A stretch of DNA of 32,401 bases from an uncultured Granulosicoccaceae bacterium (GTDB taxonomy: Bacteria > Pseudomonadota > Gammaproteobacteria > Granulosicoccales > Granulosicoccaceae): positions 1 through 32,401 of the forward strand of contig CALIMV010000075.1 of the NCBI GenBank assembly GCA_938045275.1, read 5' to 3'. The notes below the pieces were generated by a model. It did not search any database, was not told where the DNA came from, and saw only the letters and a program-made list of their open reading frames with translations. Shown piece after piece: positions 17,451 through 25,739 of the stretch (positions are counted from its first letter, which is position 1; every line of letters begins with the position of its first letter). The translations under genes were made by a program, and so were the position numbers.

Positions 17451-17850
17451 TTGAATATTCATGCCTGCCGCTTACCCAGTAGAGTCACATGTACTAAAGG
17501 CACTGTCCCCGCAAAAGGTGATGACGATACCGACAGCTGCAGTTTATTAGACAACACACCTGCCAACCGCACTCTATCTCTATCTTATTAAAGACTGCGC
17601 CTGTCGCAACCGAGTCATGTGACTACTTATACAGTGTGAGCTCGTGTGCTGACCTAGTTCTTCTCATTGTACTCGGTCGATTTTTACGGGCTGGGTATAA
17701 GGCACGCATTCACCATTCGCATCCAATCCAACCAGAGGTGCTGACCTAATCCACCGTTAGCTTCAACCAATAACCACGAAATACTTATGGTTGTTAATGA
17801 GAATTATTCGTATTATTATCTTCACCTGATATGCATCTACGAGACACGCT
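17451..17850. other. 400-bp intergenic region upstream of the iron importer
   Basis: No gene found. An 11-bp direct repeat, gtgctgaccta, occurs at 17646-17656 and 17738-17748, of unknown meaning. The right end carries the Fur-box-like promoter listed separately. No clear terminator for the preceding lipoprotein gene was seen. Confidence 0.5.
17791..17819 (+). promoter_or_regulatory. Fur-box-like operator overlapping a promoter of the iron importer
   Basis: TTGTTA (17791-17796) and TATTAT (17814-17819) are spaced by 17 bp and form a good sigma-70 promoter. Within it, 17793-17811 matches 13 of 19 positions of the Fur consensus GATAATGATAATCATTATC, and a second register six bases on matches 12. 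Overlapping hexamer registers are typical of Fur sites. Repression by Fe-Fur is inferred and fits the downstream ferric-binding protein gene. Confidence 0.7.
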
Positions 17851-18864
17851 ATGAATATCCGAAGTACTGCCGCTGCACTCATTCTCTGTTTAGGAGCTGT
17901 TAGCACAGTCAGTGCGGCCGAATCGGTCAACGTCTATTCGTATCGTCAGCCCTTCCTGATAGAGCCCATTATTGAGAGTTTCACAAAACAGACCGGTATC
18001 GAAGTCAATACTGTATTTGCGAAAAAAGGCCTGGTCGAGCGTCTAAAAAGTGAGGGCAAGAATAGCCCGGCCGATCTGCTGTTAACGTCCAACTTCAGTA
18101 ACCTGCAAGCCGCTGTTGCGGCCGATGTTACCCAACCGGTCAGTAGTGAGATACTCGAAGCTAATATCCCTTCCGAATTCCGCGCTCCCGATGGCATGTG
18201 GTTTGGATTAACTAATCGTGCGCGGCTCATCGTTGTTTCCAAAGATCGTATGACGCAGGCAAGACCCACAAGGTACGAAGATCTTGCCAACCCTGTATAC
18301 AAAGGAAAGATTTGTACACGCAGTGCAAAGCACAGCTACATGGTAGCTTTGACAGCATCGGTAATTGCACATTCTGGCAGCGACACCGCTCGGGACTGGT
18401 TGTCAGGAATGAAAGAAAATCTGGCACGTAAACCACAAGGCAACGATCGAGCGCAAGTTAAAGCTATCTCTGAAGGTGAATGCGATATTGCGATTATCAA
18501 TTCTTACTACATGGGTGCGATGCTAGCCGATAAAGAACAAACAGCATGGGCAAACTCAGTTGATTTGATTTTCCCGAATCAGGCCGATCGTGGCACGCAC
18601 ATGAATATCAGCGGTGTTGCTCTGACAAAATCCGCCCCTAATAAGGACAACGCTATCAAACTCATGGAATTTTTGACCTCAGCCGAGGCACAACAACACT
18701 ATGCTGATGTGAACCATGAATATCCAGTTAATCAAAGTGTTAAGCCTTCGGCTTTAGTGCAGTCTTGGGGAGAGTTCACTTACGACACACTATCATTGGA
18801 ACAAATCGCAAAATTCAGGAACGATGCATCGCGCATGGCCGACGAAGTAAACTACGATAACTGA
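17851..18864 (+). CDS. fbpA: Ferric iron ABC transporter substrate-binding protein (FbpA/FutA/IdiA family)
   Basis: Periplasmic Fe(III)-binding protein of 337 residues. Residues 1-22 are a signal peptide cleaved after VSA-A. The mature protein starts ESVNVYSYRQ, usual for this family, and has the tandem tyrosines of NSYYMG that ligate iron, plus NHEYPVN near residue 290. Length and fold match FbpA/FutA. The promoter upstream carries a Fur-like box, so expression under iron starvation is likely. The permease gene follows after 96 bp; no ATPase gene follows it. Confidence 0.92.
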   Translation: MNIRSTAAALILCLGAVSTVSAAESVNVYSYRQPFLIEPIIESFTKQTGIEVNTVFAKKGLVERLKSEGKNSPADLLLTSNFSNLQAAVAADVTQPVSSEILEANIPSEFRAPDGMWFGLTNRARLIVVSKDRMTQARPTRYEDLANPVYKGKICTRSAKHSYMVALTASVIAHSGSDTARDWLSGMKENLARKPQGNDRAQVKAISEGECDIAIINSYYMGAMLADKEQTAWANSVDLIFPNQADRGTHMNISGVALTKSAPNKDNAIKLMEFLTSAEAQQHYADVNHEYPVNQSVKPSALVQSWGEFTYDTLSLEQIAKFRNDASRMADEVNYDN

Positions 18865-18960
18865 TTATCCGGTTATTCTTTAACAGCATGTGTGCCATTC
18901 ACTGTTTTTCATCGTATCGGTATTTTTGTTATTGAATCGACCTGTCGTTAAATCGCCTTA

Positions 18961-20733
18961 ATGAGTAAGCCAGACAACACCGAAAAACGCCTGCTTACTA
19001 CCGCAACGTATGGCGGTAGATTAAAGTTTGATACTGATGAATTTGTCACATCAGCGCAGATTGCAACGCCTGTACAACGAACACGCAGCGGCTGGTCTTA
19101 CGCGGCGTTGATCGTTGCTGCGGTTGTTTGCTTACCACTTTTATCCGTTGTGTGGCTAGCGTTTTTTCCCGAAGAAAATATCTGGCCACATTTGTTCAGA
19201 ACCGTACTCTCTTCGTATGTGATCAACACGCTTTTGTTGATGATTGGCGTGGCCATTGGCACTTTGGCTATCGGTACCACTTGTGCCTGGCTAGTAACCC
19301 ATCACAATTTTCCCGGTCGAGCCTTGTTTAATTGGGCTTTGCTATTACCGTTTGCCGTACCAGCTTACGTCATTGCCTACGTTTATACCGACTTGTTGGA
19401 ATTTGCAGGACCTGTGCAGAGTCTGCTACGTGCAACTTTCGATTGGAAGCTTGCCAACGAATATTACTTCCCATCAATTCGCACCCTACCCGGCGCCATA
19501 ATCATGATGGTGCTGGTGCTATACCCTTACGTTTACTTACTCGCACGCGCAGCGTTTCTGGAACAGTCCGCATCCATTGCAGAAGCCGCCCGATCGCTGG
19601 GCGTAAGTCGATCTGCGCGAGTCCTGCATGTAGCCATTCCAATGGCACGGCCTGCAATCGTAGTTGGCTTGTCTTTAGTGATGATGGAAACACTGAACGA
19701 CTACGGAACGGTGGATTACTTTGCGGTTCGCACTTTAAGTGCGGGGCTTTACGATGTCTGGCTTGGTATGAATAATCTTGGCGGCGGTGCACAAATCGCA
19801 ACGCTGCTGTTGATTTTCGTTATGGTGCTGATCGGCTTGGAGAAAAGCAGTAGGCGCAACCAACAAAATTTTCAACCGATGTCAAGCCGGTTCAGACCTA
19901 ACGCTCGAACAGAACTATCGAAACCGCTCTCCATTGCCGCTATGTTGTTTTGTGCCCTACCTGTGTTGTTAGGTTTTGTTGTTCCAGCCTGGGTGTTGGG
20001 TGGTTACACCATCACGTATTTCGAACAATCCTGGAATCGAGATTTTCATCAAGCGGCTCTTCACAGTATTGGACTGTCGTCTATTGCTGCAATAGCAGCG
20101 GTGTGTGTTGGTGTGTTGCTTAGCTACAGTAAACGACTACATCCAACTCGTAACATGAAAATAAGCGTTGGGTTGGCAAGCATGGGCTACGCCGTGCCAG
20201 GTGCTGTGCTAGCCATCGGTGTCATTATTCCATTTGCAGCCTTCGACAACGCACTTGACGCCTTCGCCGAACGTTTGTTTGGCATTTCTACAGGACTGTT
20301 GCTCAGTGGCACTGTGTTCGCGCTGGTGTTTGCCTATACCGTCCGATTTCTGGCAATGGCGTATGGTTCTATCAACGCCAGCATGAAAAAAATCAGTCCG
20401 CACATGGACGATGCGGCCCGCTCGTTAGGTCATTCACCTGGAACGATCTTACACAAGGTTCACTTACCGTTAATTCGAGGCGGTATCCTTACGGCCGCAC
20501 TGGTTGTGTTTGTCGACTGTATGAAAGAATTACCAGCCACATTGGTATTGCGTCCATTTAATTTCGACACATTGGCAACTCAAATCTATCAATATGCATC
20601 AGATGAACTGATCGGCCAAAGCGCCATTTATGCGCTATTGATTGTTGTCGTTGGTTTGGTACCGGTTATATTGTTAAGTGTTCGCATAGATCGTTCGCGC
20701 GAGCTTGGTGCACCATCAACCGTTGATGATTAA
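18961..20733 (+). CDS. fbpB: Ferric iron ABC transporter permease, fused two-domain type
   Basis: Inner-membrane permease of 590 residues with two homologous halves and about 12 membrane helices. Each half has an EAA loop for the ATPase: EAARSLGVSRSARVLHVAIP at about 212-231 and DAARSLGHSPGTILHKVHLP at about 484-503. Residues 1-42 are a cytoplasmic extension before the first helix. It matches the FbpB/FutB family. Its stop is three bases from the stop of the convergent ABC-2 permease gene, so no fbpC can follow; the ATPase must be encoded elsewhere or borrowed. Confidence 0.92.
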   Translation: MSKPDNTEKRLLTTATYGGRLKFDTDEFVTSAQIATPVQRTRSGWSYAALIVAAVVCLPLLSVVWLAFFPEENIWPHLFRTVLSSYVINTLLLMIGVAIGTLAIGTTCAWLVTHHNFPGRALFNWALLLPFAVPAYVIAYVYTDLLEFAGPVQSLLRATFDWKLANEYYFPSIRTLPGAIIMMVLVLYPYVYLLARAAFLEQSASIAEAARSLGVSRSARVLHVAIPMARPAIVVGLSLVMMETLNDYGTVDYFAVRTLSAGLYDVWLGMNNLGGGAQIATLLLIFVMVLIGLEKSSRRNQQNFQPMSSRFRPNARTELSKPLSIAAMLFCALPVLLGFVVPAWVLGGYTITYFEQSWNRDFHQAALHSIGLSSIAAIAAVCVGVLLSYSKRLHPTRNMKISVGLASMGYAVPGAVLAIGVIIPFAAFDNALDAFAERLFGISTGLLLSGTVFALVFAYTVRFLAMAYGSINASMKKISPHMDDAARSLGHSPGTILHKVHLPLIRGGILTAALVVFVDCMKELPATLVLRPFNFDTLATQIYQYASDELIGQSAIYALLIVVVGLVPVILLSVRIDRSRELGAPSTVDD

Positions 20734-20736
20734 TGC

Positions 20737-21498
20737 TCAGGGTTTTAATTTATATCCCGTTTTGAACATTATCCAAACAATCGCGATACAAACCAACAGG
20801 AATACAAGAATCATTGACAAACTTATTCCCACGCCAACATCTGATACTTCAAAAAAACTCCATCGAAAGCCGCTAATCAGATACAGCACGGGGTTTAACA
20901 ATGAAATTTTCTGCCAAAACGCAGGCAACATATCAACAGAATAAAAACTACCGCCAAGAAACACCAATGGTGTGATAACCAATGAAGGGATAAGCTGGAG
21001 CTTTTCGAAATTGTCGGCCCATAGTCCGATAATAAATCCAAACAAACTGAACGATACGCAAGTAAGTAGAAAAAACCCGAGCATCCAGAACGGATGGGCA
21101 ATGCGCAGATCTACGAAAAAAGTGGCGGTTATCAGGATAAGAACACCCAATATCATTGATTTGGTAGCAGCCGCGCCTACATAGCCAATCAGTATTTCGA
21201 AAAACGATATTGGCGCAGACATTACCTCGTAGATAGTGCCAGTGAACTTGGGGAAAAAGATGCCGAAAGATGCATTTGATATGCTTTGTGTCAGTAAGCT
21301 AAGCATCATTAACCCTGGCACTATGAAAGCACCATAGGCCACGCCATCGACCGACTCAATTCGAGAACCAATGGCCGAACCGAATACCACGAAATACAGT
21401 GCAGTGGATATAACCGGTGCAGCAACACTTTGTAATAGGGTGTTTCTCGTGCGACGCATCTCGGCTGTGTAGATGGCTCTTACGGCTTGTGTATTCAT
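20737..21498 (-). CDS. ABC-2 type transporter permease (YadH-like)
   Basis: Integral membrane subunit of 253 residues with six predicted helices and the ABC-2 feature near residue 175-190 ([19 protein letters not shown]) seen in YadH/NodJ-type exporters. It starts at ATG 21498, overlapping the ATPase stop (ATGA, 21495-21498), so the two are translated together as a homodimeric exporter. The substrate is unknown; relatives move drugs, polysaccharides or lipids. It is the last gene of a run headed by a two-component system. Confidence 0.9.
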   Translation of the reverse strand: MNTQAVRAIYTAEMRRTRNTLLQSVAAPVISTALYFVVFGSAIGSRIESVDGVAYGAFIVPGLMMLSLLTQSISNASFGIFFPKFTGTIYEVMSAPISFFEILIGYVGAAATKSMILGVLILITATFFVDLRIAHPFWMLGFFLLTCVSFSLFGFIIGLWADNFEKLQLIPSLVITPLVFLGGSFYSVDMLPAFWQKISLLNPVLYLISGFRWSFFEVSDVGVGISLSMILVFLLVCIAIVWIMFKTGYKLKP

Positions 21499-22430
21499 GC
21501 GTCTGCTTTTACGATGTCTACGAAAATATCTTCTAACGAGCTCTGACGAGTATTCAAATCGGTAACCACCAAACCAGCCTGCGACAAACTGGTTAGCAGG
21601 GTCGTCATACCGGTACGCTCTTGCCTGGCATCGAAGGTATAGGTCAGTTTAAGTCCGTCGTTCGCCAGCTCAAGCCCGTATTCGCCAAGTTCCGAAGGTA
21701 TAGTATTGATGCCATTTTTCAGCTCAACAACCAATTGTTTCTTACCCAGTTTTTCCATCAGGGTTTTTTTATCTTCCAGTTCTAACAATTCACCACCCGC
21801 GATCACACCCACACGATCGGCTATCTCCTCAGCCTCTTCTATGTAATGTGTAGTGAGAATAATAGTAACCCCACTTTGACGTAAGCGCTCAACAATAGAC
21901 CACATGTCTTTTCGCAACTCCACGTCAACACCGGCAGTGGGCTCATCCAGAAACAATATTTGCGGTTCATGTGACAGGGCTTTGGCAATAAGCACACGGC
22001 GTTTCATACCACCAGAGAGTTGCTGAACCATATTATCTTTTTTGTCTCCCAGTGTCAGTTCATCCAGGAGGTCATCAATAAACTTGGCATTGGGTGCTTT
22101 GCCGAAGAGGCCACGACTAAACGCCACTGTGTTGCCAACCCGCTCAAACGCACCAAGGGTAAGTTCTTGAGGTACGAGACCAATCATCTCTCGCGTTTTT
22201 CGAAAATCTTTTATGATGTCGTAACCAGCAACCGTGACAGTACCGGACGATGGTGAAACCAAACCACAAATAGCCGAAATTAACGTGGTTTTGCCGGCAC
22301 CATTAGGACCAAGCAGCGCGAGTATCTCACCCTCGCGAATATCCAGGTCAATGCCTTTTAAGGCTTGGTGCTCATTGTCGTAGGTTTTGGTCAGCCCTTT
22401 AATGCTGATAATTGGAGCAGATTCAGTCAT
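21495..22430 (-). CDS. ABC transporter ATP-binding protein (YadG/CcmA-like exporter type)
   Basis: Cytoplasmic ATPase of 311 residues that powers the adjoining ABC-2 permease. Walker A is GPNGAGKTT (about 42-50), the signature is [10 protein letters not shown], Walker B is [12 protein letters not shown], and the switch histidine is in TTHYIEEA. The C-terminal 80 residues form the extension common in drug and polysaccharide exporters. The ATG at 22430 lies 23 bases after the histidine kinase stop on the same strand. Confidence 0.93.
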   Translation of the reverse strand: MTESAPIISIKGLTKTYDNEHQALKGIDLDIREGEILALLGPNGAGKTTLISAICGLVSPSSGTVTVAGYDIIKDFRKTREMIGLVPQELTLGAFERVGNTVAFSRGLFGKAPNAKFIDDLLDELTLGDKKDNMVQQLSGGMKRRVLIAKALSHEPQILFLDEPTAGVDVELRKDMWSIVERLRQSGVTIILTTHYIEEAEEIADRVGVIAGGELLELEDKKTLMEKLGKKQLVVELKNGINTIPSELGEYGLELANDGLKLTYTFDARQERTGMTTLLTSLSQAGLVVTDLNTRQSSLEDIFVDIVKADA

Positions 22431-22453
22431 GCCCTATTGTCGCATAGGAAACC

Positions 22454-24613
22454 TTAGAGCGGTATGATCAAACCCACTTGAACACCGTTACTGGTATTGC
22501 GAATATCAACGCGGCCCTGATGAGATTCGGCAATCATTCGAACAATGTACAGACCAAGCCCCATATGAAGTTCACCATCGTCGCTGACACGATCTGAGAA
22601 CATAGGGTCGAATAACTGTGCCTGGAGTTCAGTTGGAATATGAGGACCGTTATTGGCAACGCCCAGCAACACCATCTCTCGACCATTTTCGACAAACGAT
22701 TCGAGTAACAACGTGATCGATTCGTCATTGCTGAACCCTACAGCATTATGCACTAGCTTATCGAACGCTTGTATTAGCAATTCGGCAGCAGCGTAAACCA
22801 CCATTTTTTCCTGCCGTCCGGAAGCGCGAGTGACTTGTGATTCTATTCGCGTGTTTGGGTAAACCTGCTTATATCGAGCGATTGATCCGTGAAACCATGC
22901 CATTAAGTCAACAAATTGCATTTGCGATTGTTGTACGGTTTGTTCCAGTCGGGTGGATTCGACCAGAGCACGAATAATCGCCCCGAGTTGATCTGCACCA
23001 CCACTGGCTCGATCCATCAGACGCACTGTTTCGGCATCGAGTCTATCGCGGTCCATATTTTCAATTGATGTTTTCACAACACTTAAAGGTGTGCGCAGCT
23101 CGTGCGACAGGCGACTGGATAAGGCTTCAAGGTACTTGGTATAGTTTGCAGAGCGTTCCAGCAACGCGCTAAGCTTACGAGACAAATCGCCAATCTCATC
23201 TTTTGCGTCGCTTTGTGGCAATCCACGTACCCGCCCGTCTTCAGCTACCGCTCTGGTAGCCAAACGTGAAAGTGAGCGTATGCGCATAGAGAGCAGACTG
23301 GCGTAAACCAGCAAAACCAATCCTGCCAGCAAACTGACCAGAGTTAACAGGCTAAACAGACGTGCAACGCTGCTGGCAGAATAAGCTGATGCTAAATCTT
23401 CATTAGACTCGAATAACAAAAAGCCCGTGGGCTCATCTCCACCCACAGGTACCAAAGTGCCTAAAACGATATCGCGCTCGTGAGTAACATAGTGCTTGGT
23501 TTCGGCTTGTTTTTCTGCCAGCTCGTCAACATCTTCAGGTGGCAAGTGCAAGCCATTCATTAGTTTGAAAGGTTGTCCGTTAATTTGCGTGTCCGTAACA
23601 AAGTAAGCAAATATGCGAAATAAAATCGCATTGAAAAAGCCACGCAAAGCCGGATCGTACTGATATTCTTCCGCGGTTTTTTCGTACAAAGAATTAATGT
23701 CTGATAACAGACGACCTTGTCGATCAAACAAACGCGCTCGCGTTCCACGTGTCACCCACGGAGCCAAGCGTTCATCAGCCGTTCGCGATGCAAAGAAAAT
23801 ATTACCGCTGATGTTAGCTGCCTCACCCTTATGAAGTGCTGCCATCGATATCGGGTTCGATGTACCTAACCAGCGCATGCGTGATTCATCAGTCGAGTCA
23901 ACATCAACAAACGCTAAACCAAAAACAGACGAAGGTGGCGGCAGTGGCATGCTCAGTTCCAGATGAAATCCTTGCGGTGTGGCTGCCCAAAATCCTTTGT
24001 AGCGCGCAAGTCGCCGACCAGAGAGTCGTCCGTTACTGTTCCCGGATGCGCTCATACCCACAACGGGTCCCGGCGCCACTGTTCGAAAAAGAGCATGTTC
24101 AACCTGATTACGGGAATCAGTAATTAATAACTCGAGTGCATCACCATTGACCAGCATGGCTTGCCTGTCGAGCGACTCACCCTCGGCAAGATCAAAACGT
24201 GGCGCAGGTGGTTTGTGATATACGACGTCATCATCACGTACATCAGCAAATACATAAAGTCGATTACCACGAGTGGCAAGCCGTAAGCGCAACTGATCTT
24301 CATTGTTTTTGTACACTAACGAAGGCGAGGATAAAATTTGCCATTCGTCATCATAACCGTCAACAAACATCGGAAAGTCCGCAGCTTCTGCGTACAAATC
24401 AGTTGACTTTGCTTTTGTACGACTCAATTGCAAAACGTCACGCAATGCGTCAGCTTCAGCCAAAGCAAGTCGCGCGTTGGCCACCTTTAGTGATTGCGCA
24501 TCCACTCGCGTTTGCCGTAAAGATTCATCGAGTTGCTTTACACTTTGCCATCCAATAACAGGCACTGCCAACGTAAGTGCACCTGCTAGCAGCATTTGCG
24601 TTCGCAAGTTCAT
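22454..24613 (-). CDS. pdsS: Sensor histidine kinase, PdsS-like (proteobacterial dedicated sortase system family)
   Basis: Membrane sensor kinase of 719 residues. Residues 1-25 are an N-terminal membrane helix. The periplasmic part (about 26-405) contains a CBM9/DOMON-like beta domain beginning FVDGYDDEW and including VRDDDVVYH and GLAFVDVDS, then a second region. A helix at about 410-438 precedes a HAMP-like segment (DEIGDLSRKLSALLE), the HisKA motif with phosphoacceptor His504 (SHELRTPLSVV), and an HATPase with the N box KLVHNAVGFS and GLGLYIV. The DGYxDDW-like ectodomain and DEIGDLSR/LSHELRTPL arrangement match my recollection of the PdsS family. No sortase or LPXTG target gene is in the window. 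It starts four bases after the pdsR stop. Confidence 0.8.
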   Translation of the reverse strand: MNLRTQMLLAGALTLAVPVIGWQSVKQLDESLRQTRVDAQSLKVANARLALAEADALRDVLQLSRTKAKSTDLYAEAADFPMFVDGYDDEWQILSSPSLVYKNNEDQLRLRLATRGNRLYVFADVRDDDVVYHKPPAPRFDLAEGESLDRQAMLVNGDALELLITDSRNQVEHALFRTVAPGPVVGMSASGNSNGRLSGRRLARYKGFWAATPQGFHLELSMPLPPPSSVFGLAFVDVDSTDESRMRWLGTSNPISMAALHKGEAANISGNIFFASRTADERLAPWVTRGTRARLFDRQGRLLSDINSLYEKTAEEYQYDPALRGFFNAILFRIFAYFVTDTQINGQPFKLMNGLHLPPEDVDELAEKQAETKHYVTHERDIVLGTLVPVGGDEPTGFLLFESNEDLASAYSASSVARLFSLLTLVSLLAGLVLLVYASLLSMRIRSLSRLATRAVAEDGRVRGLPQSDAKDEIGDLSRKLSALLERSANYTKYLEALSSRLSHELRTPLSVVKTSIENMDRDRLDAETVRLMDRASGGADQLGAIIRALVESTRLEQTVQQSQMQFVDLMAWFHGSIARYKQVYPNTRIESQVTRASGRQEKMVVYAAAELLIQAFDKLVHNAVGFSNDESITLLLESFVENGREMVLLGVANNGPHIPTELQAQLFDPMFSDRVSDDGELHMGLGLYIVRMIAESHQGRVDIRNTSNGVQVGLIIPL

Positions 24614-24617
24614 TTAA

Positions 24618-25331
24618 CTAGTAATCCAGACCTTCCACCCAACGATAACCGAGTCCGTAAACAGTTTGAATGCAATTGAAGTCTTTATCGATACTCAAAA
24701 ACTTTTTTCGAATGCGCTTAATGTGTGCCGTTATGGTTTGATCATCAAGTACCACGTTAGCTGCATCCATTAACTGTTGTCGGCTTTTAACTTGACCATG
24801 CTGACTGGCCAGACAGGAAATCAGCCAAAATTCAGTGACAGTTAAATCCACGGATTTTTCACGCCACAACACAACGAGTCTGTCCTGATCGATAGACAAT
24901 GGCCCAATACTTTGTACAGCCGGAGTTTCCGATTTACTTAATACCTCTACGCGTCGCAATAATGTATTTACACGGGTGATTATTTGAGCAAGGCTAATGT
25001 CTTTCGTTAGGTAATCATCGGCGCCCAAGCGCAAACCAGAAATAACATCGAGTTCGCTATCTCGTGCGGTCAAAAACAAAATAGGCAAACGATCAGATAA
25101 ATTTCGAAATGCCTGGCATAACGCAAAACCGGCCTCACTGTCATTGCCCAGTCCGATATCAATGATGGCTAAGTCAGGCATGCTGGTTTTCACTGCATGC
25201 AATGCAGCATCTGCTGTAGCAAAATCTTTAACAGCATAGCCAGCTTTTTCCAAAGCCAGACGATAGTTGTCACGCAAAGCCGGTTCGTCCTCAACCAGCA
25301 CAATGGTACGGCTTGATTTGTCAGTTGTCAT
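24618..25331 (-). CDS. pdsR: Response regulator, OmpR-type, PdsR-like
   Basis: DNA-binding regulator of 237 residues, phosphorylated by the adjacent kinase. The receiver domain (8-125) has acidic pocket Glu14/Asp15, phosphoacceptor Asp58 (IIDIGLG), Thr88 and Lys110 (DYLTKDIS). The phrase TARDSELDVISGLRLGADDY is strongly conserved in the PdsR family as I recall it. The C-terminal winged helix (about 140-235) has VTEFWLISCLA, ITAHIKRIRKKF and VYGLGYRW. ATG 25331 is the start. It heads a minus-strand run of regulator, kinase, ABC ATPase and ABC permease with gaps of 4 and 23 bp and one overlap. The aruH gene is divergent, across 408 bp. Confidence 0.85.
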   Translation of the reverse strand: MTTDKSSRTIVLVEDEPALRDNYRLALEKAGYAVKDFATADAALHAVKTSMPDLAIIDIGLGNDSEAGFALCQAFRNLSDRLPILFLTARDSELDVISGLRLGADDYLTKDISLAQIITRVNTLLRRVEVLSKSETPAVQSIGPLSIDQDRLVVLWREKSVDLTVTEFWLISCLASQHGQVKSRQQLMDAANVVLDDQTITAHIKRIRKKFLSIDKDFNCIQTVYGLGYRWVEGLDY

Positions 25332-25436
25332 AATTGGTCAGAATTGCTCCCAATTGAAGCGAATTAGCGCTAATGTGTCGTCGCTTTGCGCTGGTTTAAT
25401 TGTACTCATCACAACACAGCAAAACGAGCTATGCAT

Positions 25437-25679
25437 CATACCGACTACAGCCACATACTTCGCCGAGTAAAGCACAGAGCAGCTAAAAATTTGGCAACTA
25501 ATGCAAAATTTGGTAATTCTACCCGGAAAAACCTCGCAAATCCGTTGCCGGCGATTGTGTCCGCCATATTAATACTGATTGCCATTTTTCAAATGGACCC
25601 TGCCAACGCCGAGCCGACAATGGGTATTACGGTGGCCCTGTCTCAGCCACAAAATTTATTGAGCACAACATGTAAATGA
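25437..25679 (+). CDS. Possible small exported protein or gene remnant
   Basis: An open frame of 80 codons from ATG 25437 (a longer version opens at 25386) lies in the 408-bp gap between pdsR and aruH. It encodes a basic N-terminus, then a hydrophobic segment (AIVSAILILIAIF) ending in a signal-peptidase-like ANA-E site, and stops 20 residues later. No family is recognised and no clear ribosome site precedes either start. It looks like the first part of an exported protein cut short; whether it is a real small protein, or the remains of a gene once divergent from pdsR, cannot be told. Confidence 0.3.
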   Translation, partial: HTDYSHILRRVKHRAAKNLATNAKFGNSTRKNLANPLPAIVSAILILIAIFQMDPANAEPTMGITVALSQPQNLLSTTCK

Positions 25680-25701
25680 AGTATATGTATTGAGCCCACT
25701 T

Positions 25702-25733
25702 AGCTGCCACAGCCAAGCTGTGTCAGCTATAAT
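25702..25733 (+). promoter_or_regulatory. aruH promoter with a large palindromic operator; likely leaderless start
   Basis: An inverted repeat of two 12-bp arms (AGCTGCCACAGC and GCTGTGTCAGCT, 11 of 12 pairing) around a CAA centre spans 25702-25728. It lies across a candidate -35 CTGCCA (25704-25709) and abuts a consensus -10 TATAAT (25728-25733), 18 bp apart. The expected start of transcription is at or next to the ATG at 25740, and no Shine-Dalgarno sequence exists. A dimeric regulator bound here would block the promoter. The same palindrome could fold as an RNA terminator for anything transcribed from the left. Confidence 0.6.
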
Positions 25734-25739
25734 TTTGCA

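Noticed and set aside
17451-17850. tRNA or small RNA gene in the 400-bp gap
   Set aside because: No cloverleaf-like arms, T-loop sequence or hairpin with a T tract was found by eye.
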